A stretch of DNA of 64,000 nucleotides from Saccharibacillus sp. CPCC 101409 (GTDB lineage: Bacteria; Bacillota; Bacilli; Paenibacillales; Paenibacillaceae). The stretch is from assembly GCF_030518235.1 (NCBI RefSeq), contig NZ_JAULSA010000001.1, positions 558,001 through 622,000 of the forward strand. Reading direction: 5' to 3'. A program made the position numbers and the translations under genes. How positions within the stretch are numbered: position 1 is the stretch's first letter; each line of letters opens with the position of its first letter. Shown piece after piece: positions 8,240-16,624 of the stretch. The notes beneath the pieces are model-generated. The model was not told the origin of the DNA and ran no database searches. It was given only the letters and a program-made list of their open reading frames with translations.

Positions 8240-9157
8240 TTACTTCGTCAGGTCTTCAATCGACGTCGCTTCGACGTACGACGGTACGACCAGACCCGTC
8301 TTCACGCCGGTCATGTTGGCGCCGAGGTCTTCGACTTTGTCCTGGTACTTCGCCCAGTAGTCGGCGTGGGTCAGCGGCAGCCACGCGGCGAGCGAAGCGT
8401 CGGCGTCGCTTTGCGCTACGCCCAGCCACATCGGGCCGGCTTCCACCTGCATGCCGTTGACTTTAAAGCCGAGCTTCTCCTGCATGACGTTCTGCACCAG
8501 GCTGAAGCTGGCGATCTCGGAATCCCAAGCTACATAAGCCAGCGTGATCGTGTCGCCGCTGACCGGCTTAATGCCGTCGGTCCATTCGGCCACGCGTTCC
8601 GGATGGGCTTCCGCGAAGTCGGCCGCGGCTTGTTCGGGCGCGGTGCCGTCTTGAATCGCGATCATGATTTCGCCCATTTCGTCTTCCGTCCATTGGAAAT
8701 TGCTGAGGAATTGGTAAGCTTCCGGGTGATCTTCTTTCAATCCCTGACGGGCAATCGTGTGAATTTCTTCGGCTTCGCCGTAAGATTTCTTCGGATCTTC
8801 CAGGTATTTCAGATCGTATTTGCTGAACATCCAGTGCGGCGTCCAGCCGGTCACGATAATCGGATCTTCTTTCTTGATCGCTTTGTCGAGCGCGGCGTTC
8901 ATTGCGGCGCTCGATCCTTCGACCAGCGTCCAATCGTCGAGGCCGTAATCGTCGATCGCTTTCTGCGTCGCGGTCATGATGCCGGCGCCGGGATCGATGC
9001 CGATAATCTTGTGTTTGACCTGATCGCCGAGCGAAGCGTCGGAGCCTGCGGCGCCGCTGGTCGCGCCGCCGCCCGAGGAACAGGCGCCCAGTGCGAGTAC
9101 GGCGGCGAGTCCGGTCATGCCCAGCCATTTTTTCGGTCCGAAGTTAAACTTTTTCAT
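8240..9157 (-). CDS. opuAC: Glycine betaine ABC transporter, substrate-binding lipoprotein
   Basis: A 305-residue lipoprotein: a short basic N-terminus, a hydrophobic stretch and the lipobox LGAC with the acylated cysteine at residue 26. The rest is the OpuAC domain, with several conserved tryptophans (for example TGWTPHWMF) of the kind that cage the quaternary ammonium group of glycine betaine or proline betaine. It delivers osmolyte to the OpuAB permease on the outside of the membrane. Its ATG overlaps the opuAB stop (TAATG), and GGAG lies 9 bases upstream. It is the last gene of a three-gene operon. Confidence 0.93.
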   Translation of the reverse strand: MKKFNFGPKKWLGMTGLAAVLALGACSSGGGATSGAAGSDASLGDQVKHKIIGIDPGAGIMTATQKAIDDYGLDDWTLVEGSSAAMNAALDKAIKKEDPIIVTGWTPHWMFSKYDLKYLEDPKKSYGEAEEIHTIARQGLKEDHPEAYQFLSNFQWTEDEMGEIMIAIQDGTAPEQAAADFAEAHPERVAEWTDGIKPVSGDTITLAYVAWDSEIASFSLVQNVMQEKLGFKVNGMQVEAGPMWLGVAQSDADASLAAWLPLTHADYWAKYQDKVEDLGANMTGVKTGLVVPSYVEATSIEDLTK

Positions 9158-10023
9158 TATGCATTTCTCCTTTTTTGAGACGGTTTAAAAATATTTTGCG
9201 ACAGTCTGTCCAGAACGATGGCGAGTACGACGACGGCGAGTCCGGCTTCGAAGCCCTGACCGATATGCAGCTGCGTAACGGCGCGGTATACTTCGACGCC
9301 GATACCCTGCGCGCCGATCATCGAAGCGATAACGACCATCGACAGCGACAGCATGATGGTCTGGTTGATCCCGGCGAGAATCGTCGGCATCGCCAGCGGC
9401 AGCTGGACTTTGAACAATTTCTGGGCTCCGGTCGAGCCGAAAGCGTCGGCCGCTTCGACCAGTTCGCCGGAAACTTGTTTGATGCCCAGATTGGTGAGGC
9501 GAATCGTCGGCGGAATCGCGAAGATGATCGAAGCGATCACGCCCGGCACAACGCCGAGGCTGAAGAACGTAACGGCCGGCAGCAGGTACACGAACGCCGG
9601 CATCGTCTGCATAAAGTCCAGCAGTGGCGTGATAACGTTCGACGCGCCGCGGCTTTTCGCGCACAGAATCCCGATCGGAATCCCGATCAGAATCGAGATC
9701 AAGCCGGAGGTCAGAACGAGAGCGAGCGTGCTCATCGTCGCTTCCCAATAGCCCAGATCCCAGATCAGCAGGAAGCCGAGCACCGTGAACAGGGACAGTT
9801 TCCATTTGCCGGCCAGATAAGCGATCACGGCCAGGATCACGATGAACAGAATCGGATGGGGAGCCGTGAACACGGCGGTGAATCCGTCGACGACTTTTTC
9901 GATCGCGATCGCGATGCCGTTGAACAGCCCTTCCAGATTGGTGCTCATCCAGTCGACCGCCGTATCCACCCAGTCCGCAATCGGAAGCTTGGGCAGATCA
10001 GCCGATATGAAGTTCGTTTGCAT
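9157..10023 (-). CDS. opuAB: Glycine betaine ABC transporter permease
   Basis: A 288-residue inner membrane permease, close to the 282 residues of B. subtilis OpuAB. It shows several hydrophobic segments and the binding-protein-dependent permease signature around TRLTNLGIKQVSGELVEAADAFG in split form (EAADAFGST). ATG 10023 is chosen over an upstream in-frame start because GGAGGA precedes it by 7 bases. Its start lies inside the last codons of opuAA (26-base overlap), implying translational coupling. It forms the membrane channel through which osmolytes enter. Confidence 0.92.
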   Translation of the reverse strand: MQTNFISADLPKLPIADWVDTAVDWMSTNLEGLFNGIAIAIEKVVDGFTAVFTAPHPILFIVILAVIAYLAGKWKLSLFTVLGFLLIWDLGYWEATMSTLALVLTSGLISILIGIPIGILCAKSRGASNVITPLLDFMQTMPAFVYLLPAVTFFSLGVVPGVIASIIFAIPPTIRLTNLGIKQVSGELVEAADAFGSTGAQKLFKVQLPLAMPTILAGINQTIMLSLSMVVIASMIGAQGIGVEVYRAVTQLHIGQGFEAGLAVVVLAIVLDRLSQNIFKPSQKRRNA

Positions 10024-11218
10024 TTGTGTGTCCTCCTCCGTTTTCCACTTCGCCGGCCATGGCGCCGAGCAGACTTCCTCTGACCACAACGCCCAGCAGG
10101 CGGTTGGTTTCGTCGACCACCGAGATCGGGAGAGGCGAGGTGCTGCTCTGCTCGAACATGTCTCCGATCAGCCGGTCGGGCGGACAGGTCGGACATTCGG
10201 GAATCAAGATACTTTCAATGGAAAGTTTTTCTTTGGCTGCGCGCGAAGCGTCTTCGGCGGTGATGGCGCCGAGCAGTCGTTTGCCGCGGTCGATGACGAA
10301 CAGATTGGATACGCCGCGTTCGCGCATCAGCTCCAGCGCGACGCGTGGGCCGCGGTCCGACGTGATCGTTTCCGGACGGCGCATGACGTGCGAAGCGGTC
10401 AGTACTTTCGACAGATCGACGTCTTCGACGAAGCGCTGTACGTAACCATTGGCCGGCTGGATCAGGATTTCTTCCGGCGTGCCGATCTGAACGACTTCGC
10501 CGTCGCGCATCAGCGCAATACGGTCTCCGATACGGAGCGCTTCGTCCAGATCGTGCGTAATAAAGATGATAGTTTTTTTCATTTTCTCCTGCAGATCGAG
10601 CAGTTCGTCCTGCATATCCCGGCGGATAAGCGGATCGAGCGCGCTGAACGCTTCGTCCATCAGCAGTACTTCCGGATCGTTGGCGAGCGCCCGGGCGAGT
10701 CCTACGCGCTGCTGCATGCCGCCGCTGAGTTCGTCCGGCATTTTGTTTTCCCAGCCTTTGAGTCCGACCAGTTCGAGCGACTGCTTGGCTTTCTCGCGGC
10801 GCTTCGACTTGTCGACCTTTTGCACTTCAAGCCCGTATTCAACGTTGTCCATCACGGTGCGGTGCGGGAACAGCGCGAATTTCTGGAACACCATGCTGAT
10901 CGTTTTACGGCGCACTTCGCGCAGCTGTTCGGCGTTCATTTTCATCAAATCTTTATCGTGTACGAGAATTTGTCCCGCTGTCGGTTCGATCAACCGGTTG
11001 AACATGCGGACGAGCGTGGATTTGCCGCTGCCGGACAATCCCATGATGACGAAGATTTCGCCCTGCTCGATGTCCATATTCACCTGGTTGACACCGACGG
11101 TGATTTGTTTCTCCTTGGCGAGCTTTTCCTTGTTATAGCCCTGGCTCAGTAATTTGACGCCCTGAGAAGCGTTAGGTCCGAACAATTTGCTTACGTTGCG
11201 AATGCTGAGTATCGGCAT
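9998..11218 (-). CDS. opuAA: Glycine betaine ABC transporter ATPase with CBS domains
   Basis: 406 residues. Walker A is GLSGSGKST (60-68); the signature is LSGGMQQRVGLARAL and Walker B is LLMDEAFSALD. The C-terminal 120 residues are a tandem CBS pair, the module that senses ionic strength in OpuA transporters. It powers osmolyte uptake under high osmolarity. ATG 11218 follows AAGGGGTGA at good spacing; the frame stays open upstream but has no other good start. It is the first gene of the operon, divergent from a GbsR-type regulator. Confidence 0.93.
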   Translation of the reverse strand: MPILSIRNVSKLFGPNASQGVKLLSQGYNKEKLAKEKQITVGVNQVNMDIEQGEIFVIMGLSGSGKSTLVRMFNRLIEPTAGQILVHDKDLMKMNAEQLREVRRKTISMVFQKFALFPHRTVMDNVEYGLEVQKVDKSKRREKAKQSLELVGLKGWENKMPDELSGGMQQRVGLARALANDPEVLLMDEAFSALDPLIRRDMQDELLDLQEKMKKTIIFITHDLDEALRIGDRIALMRDGEVVQIGTPEEILIQPANGYVQRFVEDVDLSKVLTASHVMRRPETITSDRGPRVALELMRERGVSNLFVIDRGKRLLGAITAEDASRAAKEKLSIESILIPECPTCPPDRLIGDMFEQSSTSPLPISVVDETNRLLGVVVRGSLLGAMAGEVENGGGHTNANELHIG

Positions 11219-11305
11219 TTCGTTCACCCCTTCTGTGTATTTAAAAAGAAAAAAAGAAATCTTAGTTCCCGTAACCAACCAAGCTTTGTGAACCCAACGT
11301 CCTAA

Positions 11306-11334
11306 ATTGTAACAAACTGAAATTTTCTTTTCAA
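11306..11334 (-). promoter_or_regulatory. Sigma-A promoter of opuAA-AB-AC
   Basis: On the minus strand TTGAAA (11334-11329), a 17-base spacer and TACAAT (11311-11306) lie about 90 bases before opuAA. Confidence 0.65.
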
Positions 11335-11358
11335 CCTTCAAAACCGTATGTAAAGTAC

Positions 11359-11376
11359 GTACAGAAAAAACTGTAC
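11359..11376. promoter_or_regulatory. Inverted repeat between opuA and the GbsR-like gene
   Basis: GTACAG, six A, CTGTAC: a perfect 6-bp inverted repeat, 24 bases upstream of the opuA -35 and 55 bases before the opposing -35. It is the best candidate for the binding site of the neighbouring GbsR-like repressor. The rest of the 11219-11555 gap is AT-rich promoter DNA. Confidence 0.45.
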
Positions 11377-11431
11377 AGAGTAAAAGTCGAAAAAGCTCGA
11401 ATATTCTCCGTAATGCTCCCGATTTGAAAAC

Positions 11432-11460
11432 TTTACAATTGATAAGGGTTCTCCTAGAAT
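11432..11460 (+). promoter_or_regulatory. Sigma-A promoter of the GbsR-like gene
   Basis: TTTACA (11432-11437), a 17-base spacer and TAGAAT (11455-11460), 95 bases before the start codon. Confidence 0.6.
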
Positions 11461-11555
11461 AAAAAATGACAAATCCCGCACATTGTACGAAGCGAACGGT
11501 ATACGGCAATTGAATCGCTGTGCGCGGACGGTATAGATAGAAGGAGGTTTCAGGC

Positions 11556-12116
11556 ATGGGCTTGGACCAGAACCAGTGGAGTGAAGAGGAGCACGACGTC
11601 GTACAGCGCATACGCAAACGCGTGATCGAAGTGGTAGGGCGCAATATGGAGCTTTACGGAGTGACGCTGTCGACCGGCCATCTGTACGGGCTGCTTTTTT
11701 TTGCCGATAAGCCGATGACGCTCGACGACATGGGCCGCGAGATGCAGATGAGCAAGACCAGCATGAGCACCGGCGTACGCACTCTGCTCGATTTGAAAAT
11801 GGTCAATAAAGTTTGGGAAAAAGGCTCCCGCAAAGATCTGTACGAAGTCGAATACGACTGGTACCAGACGTTTACGGATTATTTCGCCACCCAGTGGAGA
11901 CGGGCCGTGGAAAGCAATCTGCAGGCGCTGCGGCGCGCAATGAAGGAAATCGACCGCCTGGCGGAACAGCCGGATACGGGCGGGTTTGTTGCGGGCGTGC
12001 TCCGGGCGGACCGCGAGAAGATCCGCCAGGCGGAAAGTTATTATAAATGGTTGGATCGTTTGATCGACGCGATGGAAGACGGGGAGATCTTCGATCTGGT
12101 GCCCCGGGAACCTTAG
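11556..12116 (+). CDS. GbsR/OpcR-type MarR-fold regulator of osmolyte uptake
   Basis: A 186-residue winged-helix protein. The segment TLDDMGREMQMSKTSMSTGVR reads as a helix-turn-helix (split here as TLDDMGREMQ and MSKTSMSTGV), and the family resembles GbsR/OpcR of Bacillus, which repress glycine betaine synthesis and osmolyte uptake genes and respond to choline or osmotic state. Aromatic residues in YEVEYDWYQTF could form a ligand cage. AAGGAGGT lies well before the ATG. Its divergent position from opuA strongly suggests it controls that operon and itself. Confidence 0.85.
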   Translation: MGLDQNQWSEEEHDVVQRIRKRVIEVVGRNMELYGVTLSTGHLYGLLFFADKPMTLDDMGREMQMSKTSMSTGVRTLLDLKMVNKVWEKGSRKDLYEVEYDWYQTFTDYFATQWRRAVESNLQALRRAMKEIDRLAEQPDTGGFVAGVLRADREKIRQAESYYKWLDRLIDAMEDGEIFDLVPREP

Positions 12117-12375
12117 GGAGCGCCGAAGAACGTGCCGGAATCGGCTGCCGTGCATGCGCGGTTTTCGGTTTTGCATGAATATTTGTGAAAATACGTTTCA
12201 AAGGGCCGCTTCTAAAAAACCGGGGGCGGGTAATGGTTGGTTGTAGGCGGATTTTCGCCTCTGGCATGCTTTTTGTATGCAATTCTTCGGCTTCGTGGAC
12301 CGGTCTGCATCGTTGACAGCCCCGCTTCCCGAGTTTACGCTGAATGTATCAAATTTACGTTTAGAGGTGGCTGTT

Positions 12376-13596
12376 TTGCCTATGCAGTATCGTCCTACCC
12401 AAGCCGTCGTGGACCTGGATGCGATTCGCGCCAACTACGAGGCTTTTCGTTTGCATCTCGATCCTTCGACCCTTCTGCTCGCCTGCGTCAAAGCGAACGC
12501 TTACGGACACGGAGCGGTGGAAGTCAGCCGGGAAATGGAGCGCCTGGGCGCCGATTATCTGAGCGTCGCTTTTTTGGATGAAGCGCTGGAACTTCGCGAC
12601 GCGGGGATCTCGCTGCCGATTCTGGTGCTTGGCTATACGCCGCCGGAAGGGCTGAGCGTCGCGCGCGACCGCGGCGTAACCGTTGCGCTGTTCAGCGATG
12701 AAGTGCTGGAAGCGGCGAAACGCCTGGAACGCGGTCCGTCGATTCCCCGCCTCAAAGTCCATATCAAGGCGGACAGCGGCATGGGGCGGCTCGGACAGAT
12801 GGCCGGCGCGGATGCGACCGCATTTACGGAGAAGGCGCTCGAGGTGGAAACGATCGAAGTCGAAGGGCTGTTTACGCACTTTGCCAGAGCGGATGAAGCC
12901 GACAAAACTTATACACTGGAACAGTACGAAGCGTTTCGCAGCACGCAGGACGCGCTTGCGCAAAAAGGAATCGACATCCCGTTGATACATACCGGCAACA
13001 GTGCCGCCGCGATCGACACGCCGGGACTTTCCTGCAACATGGTACGAATCGGGATTGCGCTTTACGGTCTTTATCCTTCCTGCGAGGTGAATCGCAGCGC
13101 GGTTGCGCTTCGGCCGGCGCTGACGCTCAAAACGCAAACCGTTTTCGTCAAAACGCTGAAAAGCCCGATGGGCATCAGCTACGGTTCGCTGTATACGGCG
13201 GAAGCGGGCGAACGGATCGCAACGCTGCCGATCGGCTATGCCGACGGCTACTCGCGCATGCTCGGAGGCAAAGCGGAGGTCTTGATCCGCGGCCGGCGCG
13301 CCCCTGTGACCGGAACGATCTGCATGGACCAGTGTATGGTAACGCTCAAATCTTTCGCTGATGCGGAAGATATCCAAGAAGGCGAAGAGGTTGTCCTGCT
13401 CGGCAGCCAGTCCGGCGTCGTCATCACGGCGGACGAAATTGCCGCCAAGCTCGGTACGATTCACTACGAAGTGGTGTGTATGCTCGCCCATCGCGTTCCG
13501 CGCATCTATGTGCGCAATCATGCGGTAATCGCGGAAATAAACCCCCTTTTGCATGAAAACTCGTCTGCTTTTCCTATACTTTCTGAGGAACTGTAA
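12376..13596 (+). CDS. alr: Alanine racemase
   Basis: A pyridoxal-phosphate enzyme of about 406 residues that interconverts L- and D-alanine for peptidoglycan. The PLP lysine is in CVKANAYGHG (residue 39 from the TTG start) and the second catalytic base is the tyrosine of GISYGSLY in the C-terminal domain. GAGGTG (12364-12369) lies 6 bases before a TTG at 12376 and 12 before an ATG at 12382; I prefer the TTG. The frame is open further upstream without a good ribosome site. It precedes ndoAI-ndoA as in many Bacillales. Confidence 0.93.
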   Translation: MPMQYRPTQAVVDLDAIRANYEAFRLHLDPSTLLLACVKANAYGHGAVEVSREMERLGADYLSVAFLDEALELRDAGISLPILVLGYTPPEGLSVARDRGVTVALFSDEVLEAAKRLERGPSIPRLKVHIKADSGMGRLGQMAGADATAFTEKALEVETIEVEGLFTHFARADEADKTYTLEQYEAFRSTQDALAQKGIDIPLIHTGNSAAAIDTPGLSCNMVRIGIALYGLYPSCEVNRSAVALRPALTLKTQTVFVKTLKSPMGISYGSLYTAEAGERIATLPIGYADGYSRMLGGKAEVLIRGRRAPVTGTICMDQCMVTLKSFADAEDIQEGEEVVLLGSQSGVVITADEIAAKLGTIHYEVVCMLAHRVPRIYVRNHAVIAEINPLLHENSSAFPILSEEL

Positions 13597-13629
13597 AGAA
13601 TTGGACTGTACGGATTAGGAATTGTGGGC

Positions 13630-13672
13630 TATAATGAGTCACATCATAGTGATATACGCAGCGTATATCACT
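13630..13672 (+). promoter_or_regulatory. Promoter and 25-bp palindrome before ndoAI-ndoA
   Basis: A perfect -10 TATAAT (13630-13635) with a weak -35 is followed by AGTGATATACGC / GCGTATATCACT around a single central A (13648-13672): two 12-base arms without mismatch. It is placed to act as an operator, or as a hairpin at the start of the leader, for the toxin-antitoxin genes. Confidence 0.6.
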
Positions 13673-13749
13673 TTATCGGTAGTCCCCGAATTCAAGCTGT
13701 TTCTAAACGGACTGCTGAACGGGTACAAGCTCATGGGGGTGGACGAACG

Positions 13750-14031
13750 GTGGCGAACTTGCAAAGCACCAAGAGAGTGATGATCAGCTTGCCCGATCAT
13801 CTTCTGCAAGAAGTGGACGGTATCGCAGCTTTGGAAAATTCCAATCGCAGTGAATTGATCAGGCTGGCTATGAGACAGTATCTGGTCGACCGGAAGAAGC
13901 GGTATATCCGCGAGTCGATGCAGCAGGGTTACATGGAAATGGCCCACATCAATTTGTCGATGGCGTGCGAAGCTTTTCACGCGGAGGAAGACGCAGACAT
14001 CACTCTGGTTCGCTTAGTAAGCGGGGTGTAA
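13750..14031 (+). CDS. ndoAI: Antitoxin EndoAI (MazE-type, ribbon-helix-helix)
   Basis: A 93-residue protein, the length of B. subtilis EndoAI. The N-terminal KRVMISLPDHLLQEVD strand and helix followed by NRSELIRLAMRQYL is a ribbon-helix-helix DNA-binding fold; the acidic C-terminus wraps the toxin. It neutralises EndoA. The GTG at 13750 is chosen because GGGGGTGG ends 8 bases before it; the longer open frame upstream has no ribosome site and runs through the palindrome. It is followed by the toxin after 3 bases. Confidence 0.88.
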   Translation: MANLQSTKRVMISLPDHLLQEVDGIAALENSNRSELIRLAMRQYLVDRKKRYIRESMQQGYMEMAHINLSMACEAFHAEEDADITLVRLVSGV

Positions 14032-14034
14032 CTA

Positions 14035-14385
14035 TTGCTTGTAAAACGCGGTGACGTATTTTTCGCGGACCTATCGCCTGTAGTGGGGTCCGAGCAGGGC
14101 GGAGTGCGGCCGGTTCTGGTGATCCAGAACGATATCGGTAATCGCTTCAGCCCTACGGTCATCGTCGCGGCGATTACCGCCCAAATTCAGAAAGCAAAGC
14201 TGCCGACCCATGTGGAGATCGATGCGAAGACGCACGGGTTCGACCGGGACTCCGTTGTTCTGCTCGAACAGATTCGCACGATCGACAAGCAGCGCTTGAC
14301 GGATCGGATTACAAGACTCGGCGAGGAAACGATGAAGAGGGTCGACGAATCCCTTCAGATCAGCCTCAGCCTGGTCGATTTCTGA
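14035..14385 (+). CDS. ndoA: Endoribonuclease toxin EndoA (MazF/PemK)
   Basis: A 116-residue MazF-fold protein, beginning (TTG start) [14 protein letters not shown] and containing [16 protein letters not shown], where the arginine is the conserved catalytic residue of the family. The Bacillus enzyme cuts mRNA at UACAU. The start is 3 bases after the antitoxin stop, with GGGGTG overlapping the end of ndoAI, so the pair is translationally coupled. The gene is nearly invariant in Bacillales, and identification is secure. Confidence 0.93.
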   Translation: MLVKRGDVFFADLSPVVGSEQGGVRPVLVIQNDIGNRFSPTVIVAAITAQIQKAKLPTHVEIDAKTHGFDRDSVVLLEQIRTIDKQRLTDRITRLGEETMKRVDESLQISLSLVDF

Positions 14386-14472
14386 TTACCATGAATTCTG
14401 TGCCCGTTTGTTTTTCCGGAGCGCCGGAATGAGCAGGGCAAGGCGGGATTCCGCGTTTGAAACGGCACAGGT

Positions 14473-14525
14473 AAAAAGGAGCAGGTTACGCGAACGTGTT
14501 TCGGCGTGAAACCTGCTCCTTTTTC
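14473..14525. terminator. Bidirectional terminator after ndoA
   Basis: AAAAAGGAGCAGGTT pairs with AACCTGCTCCTTTTT across a 20-base loop; A and T runs flank both sides, so it can stop transcription from either direction. Confidence 0.85.
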
Positions 14526-14527
14526 GA

Positions 14528-14791
14528 TTGTCCGTTTTGCCTGCCTGCCGGCTATAATCTAACGCGAATCTGACGCAAGCGAAAGAGCCGCCGCTTGGCG
14601 GACGCGAAGTTCGCGATAAAGAAAGCAAAGTGAAAAAGTGAAAGATCCGACAGTCGACGAAAGCCGGTTTGAGGTGTAAAATAAAAGCCGGGTATTGAAC
14701 AAACCCTTTGATAATGCCGGATCGGCAAGCGAAAAACAAAAAAACCGCGGCTGCCGACGATGATTATAAATGAAGCGAGGAGAGCGTACAG
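14528..14791 (+). promoter_or_regulatory. Promoter and 230-base leader of the serine dehydratase operon
   Basis: TTGTCC (14528-14533), a 19-base spacer and TATAAT (14553-14558) give a plausible promoter. The leader of about 230 bases contains small hairpins (CCGCC/GGCGG near 14590, GCGAA/TTCGC near 14608) but no terminator with a T run. It has ACCGCGG late in the leader but lacks the GGGTGG half of a T-box. I see no known riboswitch and no ORF. Confidence 0.4.
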
Positions 14792-15481
14792 ATGCGTTTT
14801 AAGAATGTGTTTTCCATTATAGGGCCTTCCATGGTAGGTCCTTCTAGCTCACATACGGCGGGAGCTGTGCGGATCGGATTGATTGCGCGCCAGCTGCTGG
14901 CCGAAGAGCCGGTGCGGGTCAAAATCGCGCTGTACGGTTCGTTTGCGGAAACGTACTGGGGACACGGAACGGATCTGGCGCTGGCCGGAGGGCTGCTCGG
15001 CTACGCGACCGACGATGCGAGAGTCGCCGACGCGCTGGAGGAAGCGCAGCGCCGCGGAATCGAGATCGCTTTCGTCAAGGGAGTGGGCCTTGCGCCGCAT
15101 CCCAATACCGCGAAGCTCGAATTGACGGCGGAAGGCGGCCGTACGGCCCAGGTGCTGGGCGCGTCGATCGGCGGCGGCAACGTGATGATACACGAGATGA
15201 ACGGATTCGACGTCAGATGCAGCGGCGAATATCCGACGATCGTGGTGCTGCACGACGATCGCCCCGGCGTGTTGGCCTCGCTGACGGGAGTGCTGGGCAA
15301 CAGCCGCACCAATATCGGATATATGGGCGTCGACCGCAAAGGCCGCAGCGGCGAAGCGATGACGGTCATGGAGCTGGACTCCGTGCCGGACATTGAGCTG
15401 CTGGAGCGGCTGCGGAAGGTCGACGACGTCAAGGAAGTCACCGTGATTAATCTGAACGGCGGGGAGGAGAAGCAGCAATGA
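14792..15481 (+). CDS. sdaAB: L-serine ammonia-lyase, beta subunit
   Basis: A 229-residue subunit. Residues 1-140 form the serine dehydratase beta domain, with the conserved GPSMVGPSSSHTAGAVRIG start; the C-terminal 75 residues are an ACT domain (VLHDDRPGVLASLTGVL) that may sense serine. With SdaAA it converts L-serine to pyruvate and ammonia using a 4Fe-4S cluster. GAGGAGAG precedes the ATG, and the last codons overlap the start of sdaAA. Confidence 0.93.
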   Translation: MRFKNVFSIIGPSMVGPSSSHTAGAVRIGLIARQLLAEEPVRVKIALYGSFAETYWGHGTDLALAGGLLGYATDDARVADALEEAQRRGIEIAFVKGVGLAPHPNTAKLELTAEGGRTAQVLGASIGGGNVMIHEMNGFDVRCSGEYPTIVVLHDDRPGVLASLTGVLGNSRTNIGYMGVDRKGRSGEAMTVMELDSVPDIELLERLRKVDDVKEVTVINLNGGEEKQQ

Positions 15482-16413
15482 GATTCCGGACATTGAAAGA
15501 GCTGGCGGCGATCAGCATGAACGAAGGCAAGCCGCTCGCGGAAGTCATGATCGAAGATCAGGCGGCGGAAACCGGCGTTTCGCGCGAAGAGATCGTGGCG
15601 CAGATGACCGATTATTACGGCAAAATGAAAGAAGCGGTGCGCCGCGGGTTGTCCGAGCAGAATGTTTCGCGCAGCGGTCTCAGCGGCGGAGACGCGGTCA
15701 AGGTGATGGATCTGGTCGAAAACGGCACGCCTTCTTCCGGCGATCCTTCGTCGCGCGCGATGGCATACGCGCTGGCCGTCTCCGAAGTGAACGCTTCGAT
15801 GGGGCGGATTATCGCGACGCCGACGGCGGGCTCGTGCGGCATTATTCCGGGCGTGTTCGTCAGCTCGCAGGAGCGGTTCGGCTGGAGCGACGAGCATATG
15901 GTGAACGGGCTCTTTGCGGCCGGAGCGATCGGCTATGTGATCGCGAACAATTCGTTTATTTCCGGCGCCGAAGGCGGCTGCCAGGCGGAAGTGGGGTCGG
16001 CGATCGGCATGGCGGCGGGCGCGATGGTCGAGCTGCGCGGCGGCAATGCCGAGCAGGCGATGAACGCGGTGGGCCTTGCGCTCAAGAATACGCTGGGTCT
16101 GATCTGCGACCCGGTAGCGGGCCTGGTCGAGATTCCGTGCATCGTGCGCAACGGACTCGGCGCGGTGAATGCGCTGGCGGCGGCCGATATGGGCCTGGCC
16201 GGCGTGTGCAGCGCGATTCCGTCCGACGAAGTGGTCGGCGTCATGCTGGAAGTCGGCGCGGCGATGCCGAGCGGACACCGGGAGACCGGCTTGGGCGGTC
16301 TCGCGCAGACGCCGACCGGGCGCAAGCTGACCGAGAACCTCATGCGCGGCCGCAAGCCGCTGGAGCCGGAAGAAGCGGAACTGCCCGCGGAGCCGGCCGG
16401 TACAACCGAATAA
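15478..16413 (+). CDS. sdaAA: L-serine ammonia-lyase, alpha subunit
   Basis: A 311-residue Fe-S subunit overlapping sdaAB by ATGA. Cysteines in TAGSCGIIPG, AEGGCQAEVG and the pair CDPVAGLVEIPC are the likely ligands of the oxygen-sensitive 4Fe-4S cluster that activates the serine hydroxyl. Glycine-rich loops surround the active site. The C-terminal tail is short and acidic. Overlap with the beta subunit implies equal synthesis. Confidence 0.93.
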   Translation: MRFRTLKELAAISMNEGKPLAEVMIEDQAAETGVSREEIVAQMTDYYGKMKEAVRRGLSEQNVSRSGLSGGDAVKVMDLVENGTPSSGDPSSRAMAYALAVSEVNASMGRIIATPTAGSCGIIPGVFVSSQERFGWSDEHMVNGLFAAGAIGYVIANNSFISGAEGGCQAEVGSAIGMAAGAMVELRGGNAEQAMNAVGLALKNTLGLICDPVAGLVEIPCIVRNGLGAVNALAAADMGLAGVCSAIPSDEVVGVMLEVGAAMPSGHRETGLGGLAQTPTGRKLTENLMRGRKPLEPEEAELPAEPAGTTE

Positions 16414-16446
16414 CGGAAGCGGAAGCGGGTCTTTCGCGGCAGCTGC

Positions 16447-16490
16447 GCCCGACAAGCGAAACCGGCGGAGCCGGCCGACGTTTGTCGGGC
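16447..16490. terminator. Hairpin after sdaAA without T run
   Basis: GCCCGACAA / TTGTCGGGC outer stem with an inner CCGGC/GCCGG stem. There is no T tract, so it may stabilise the mRNA end rather than terminate. Confidence 0.35.
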
Positions 16491-16624
16491 GAAGCGGCAT
16501 GGATAGGCGGACAACGAGGCGAATCGAAGACAGGACGAACACGGCGAAGCGGATATCGGCTTGGGAACGGCCGGACGCTTGGCTTTTTTTGCTGTGCGCG
16601 GCCCGGACAAGGAGAGAGATGGAG

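Noticed and set aside
14730-14760. Possible T-box element in the sdaAB leader (ACCGCGG)
   Set aside because: The GGGTGG part of the T-box sequence and a following terminator are both missing.
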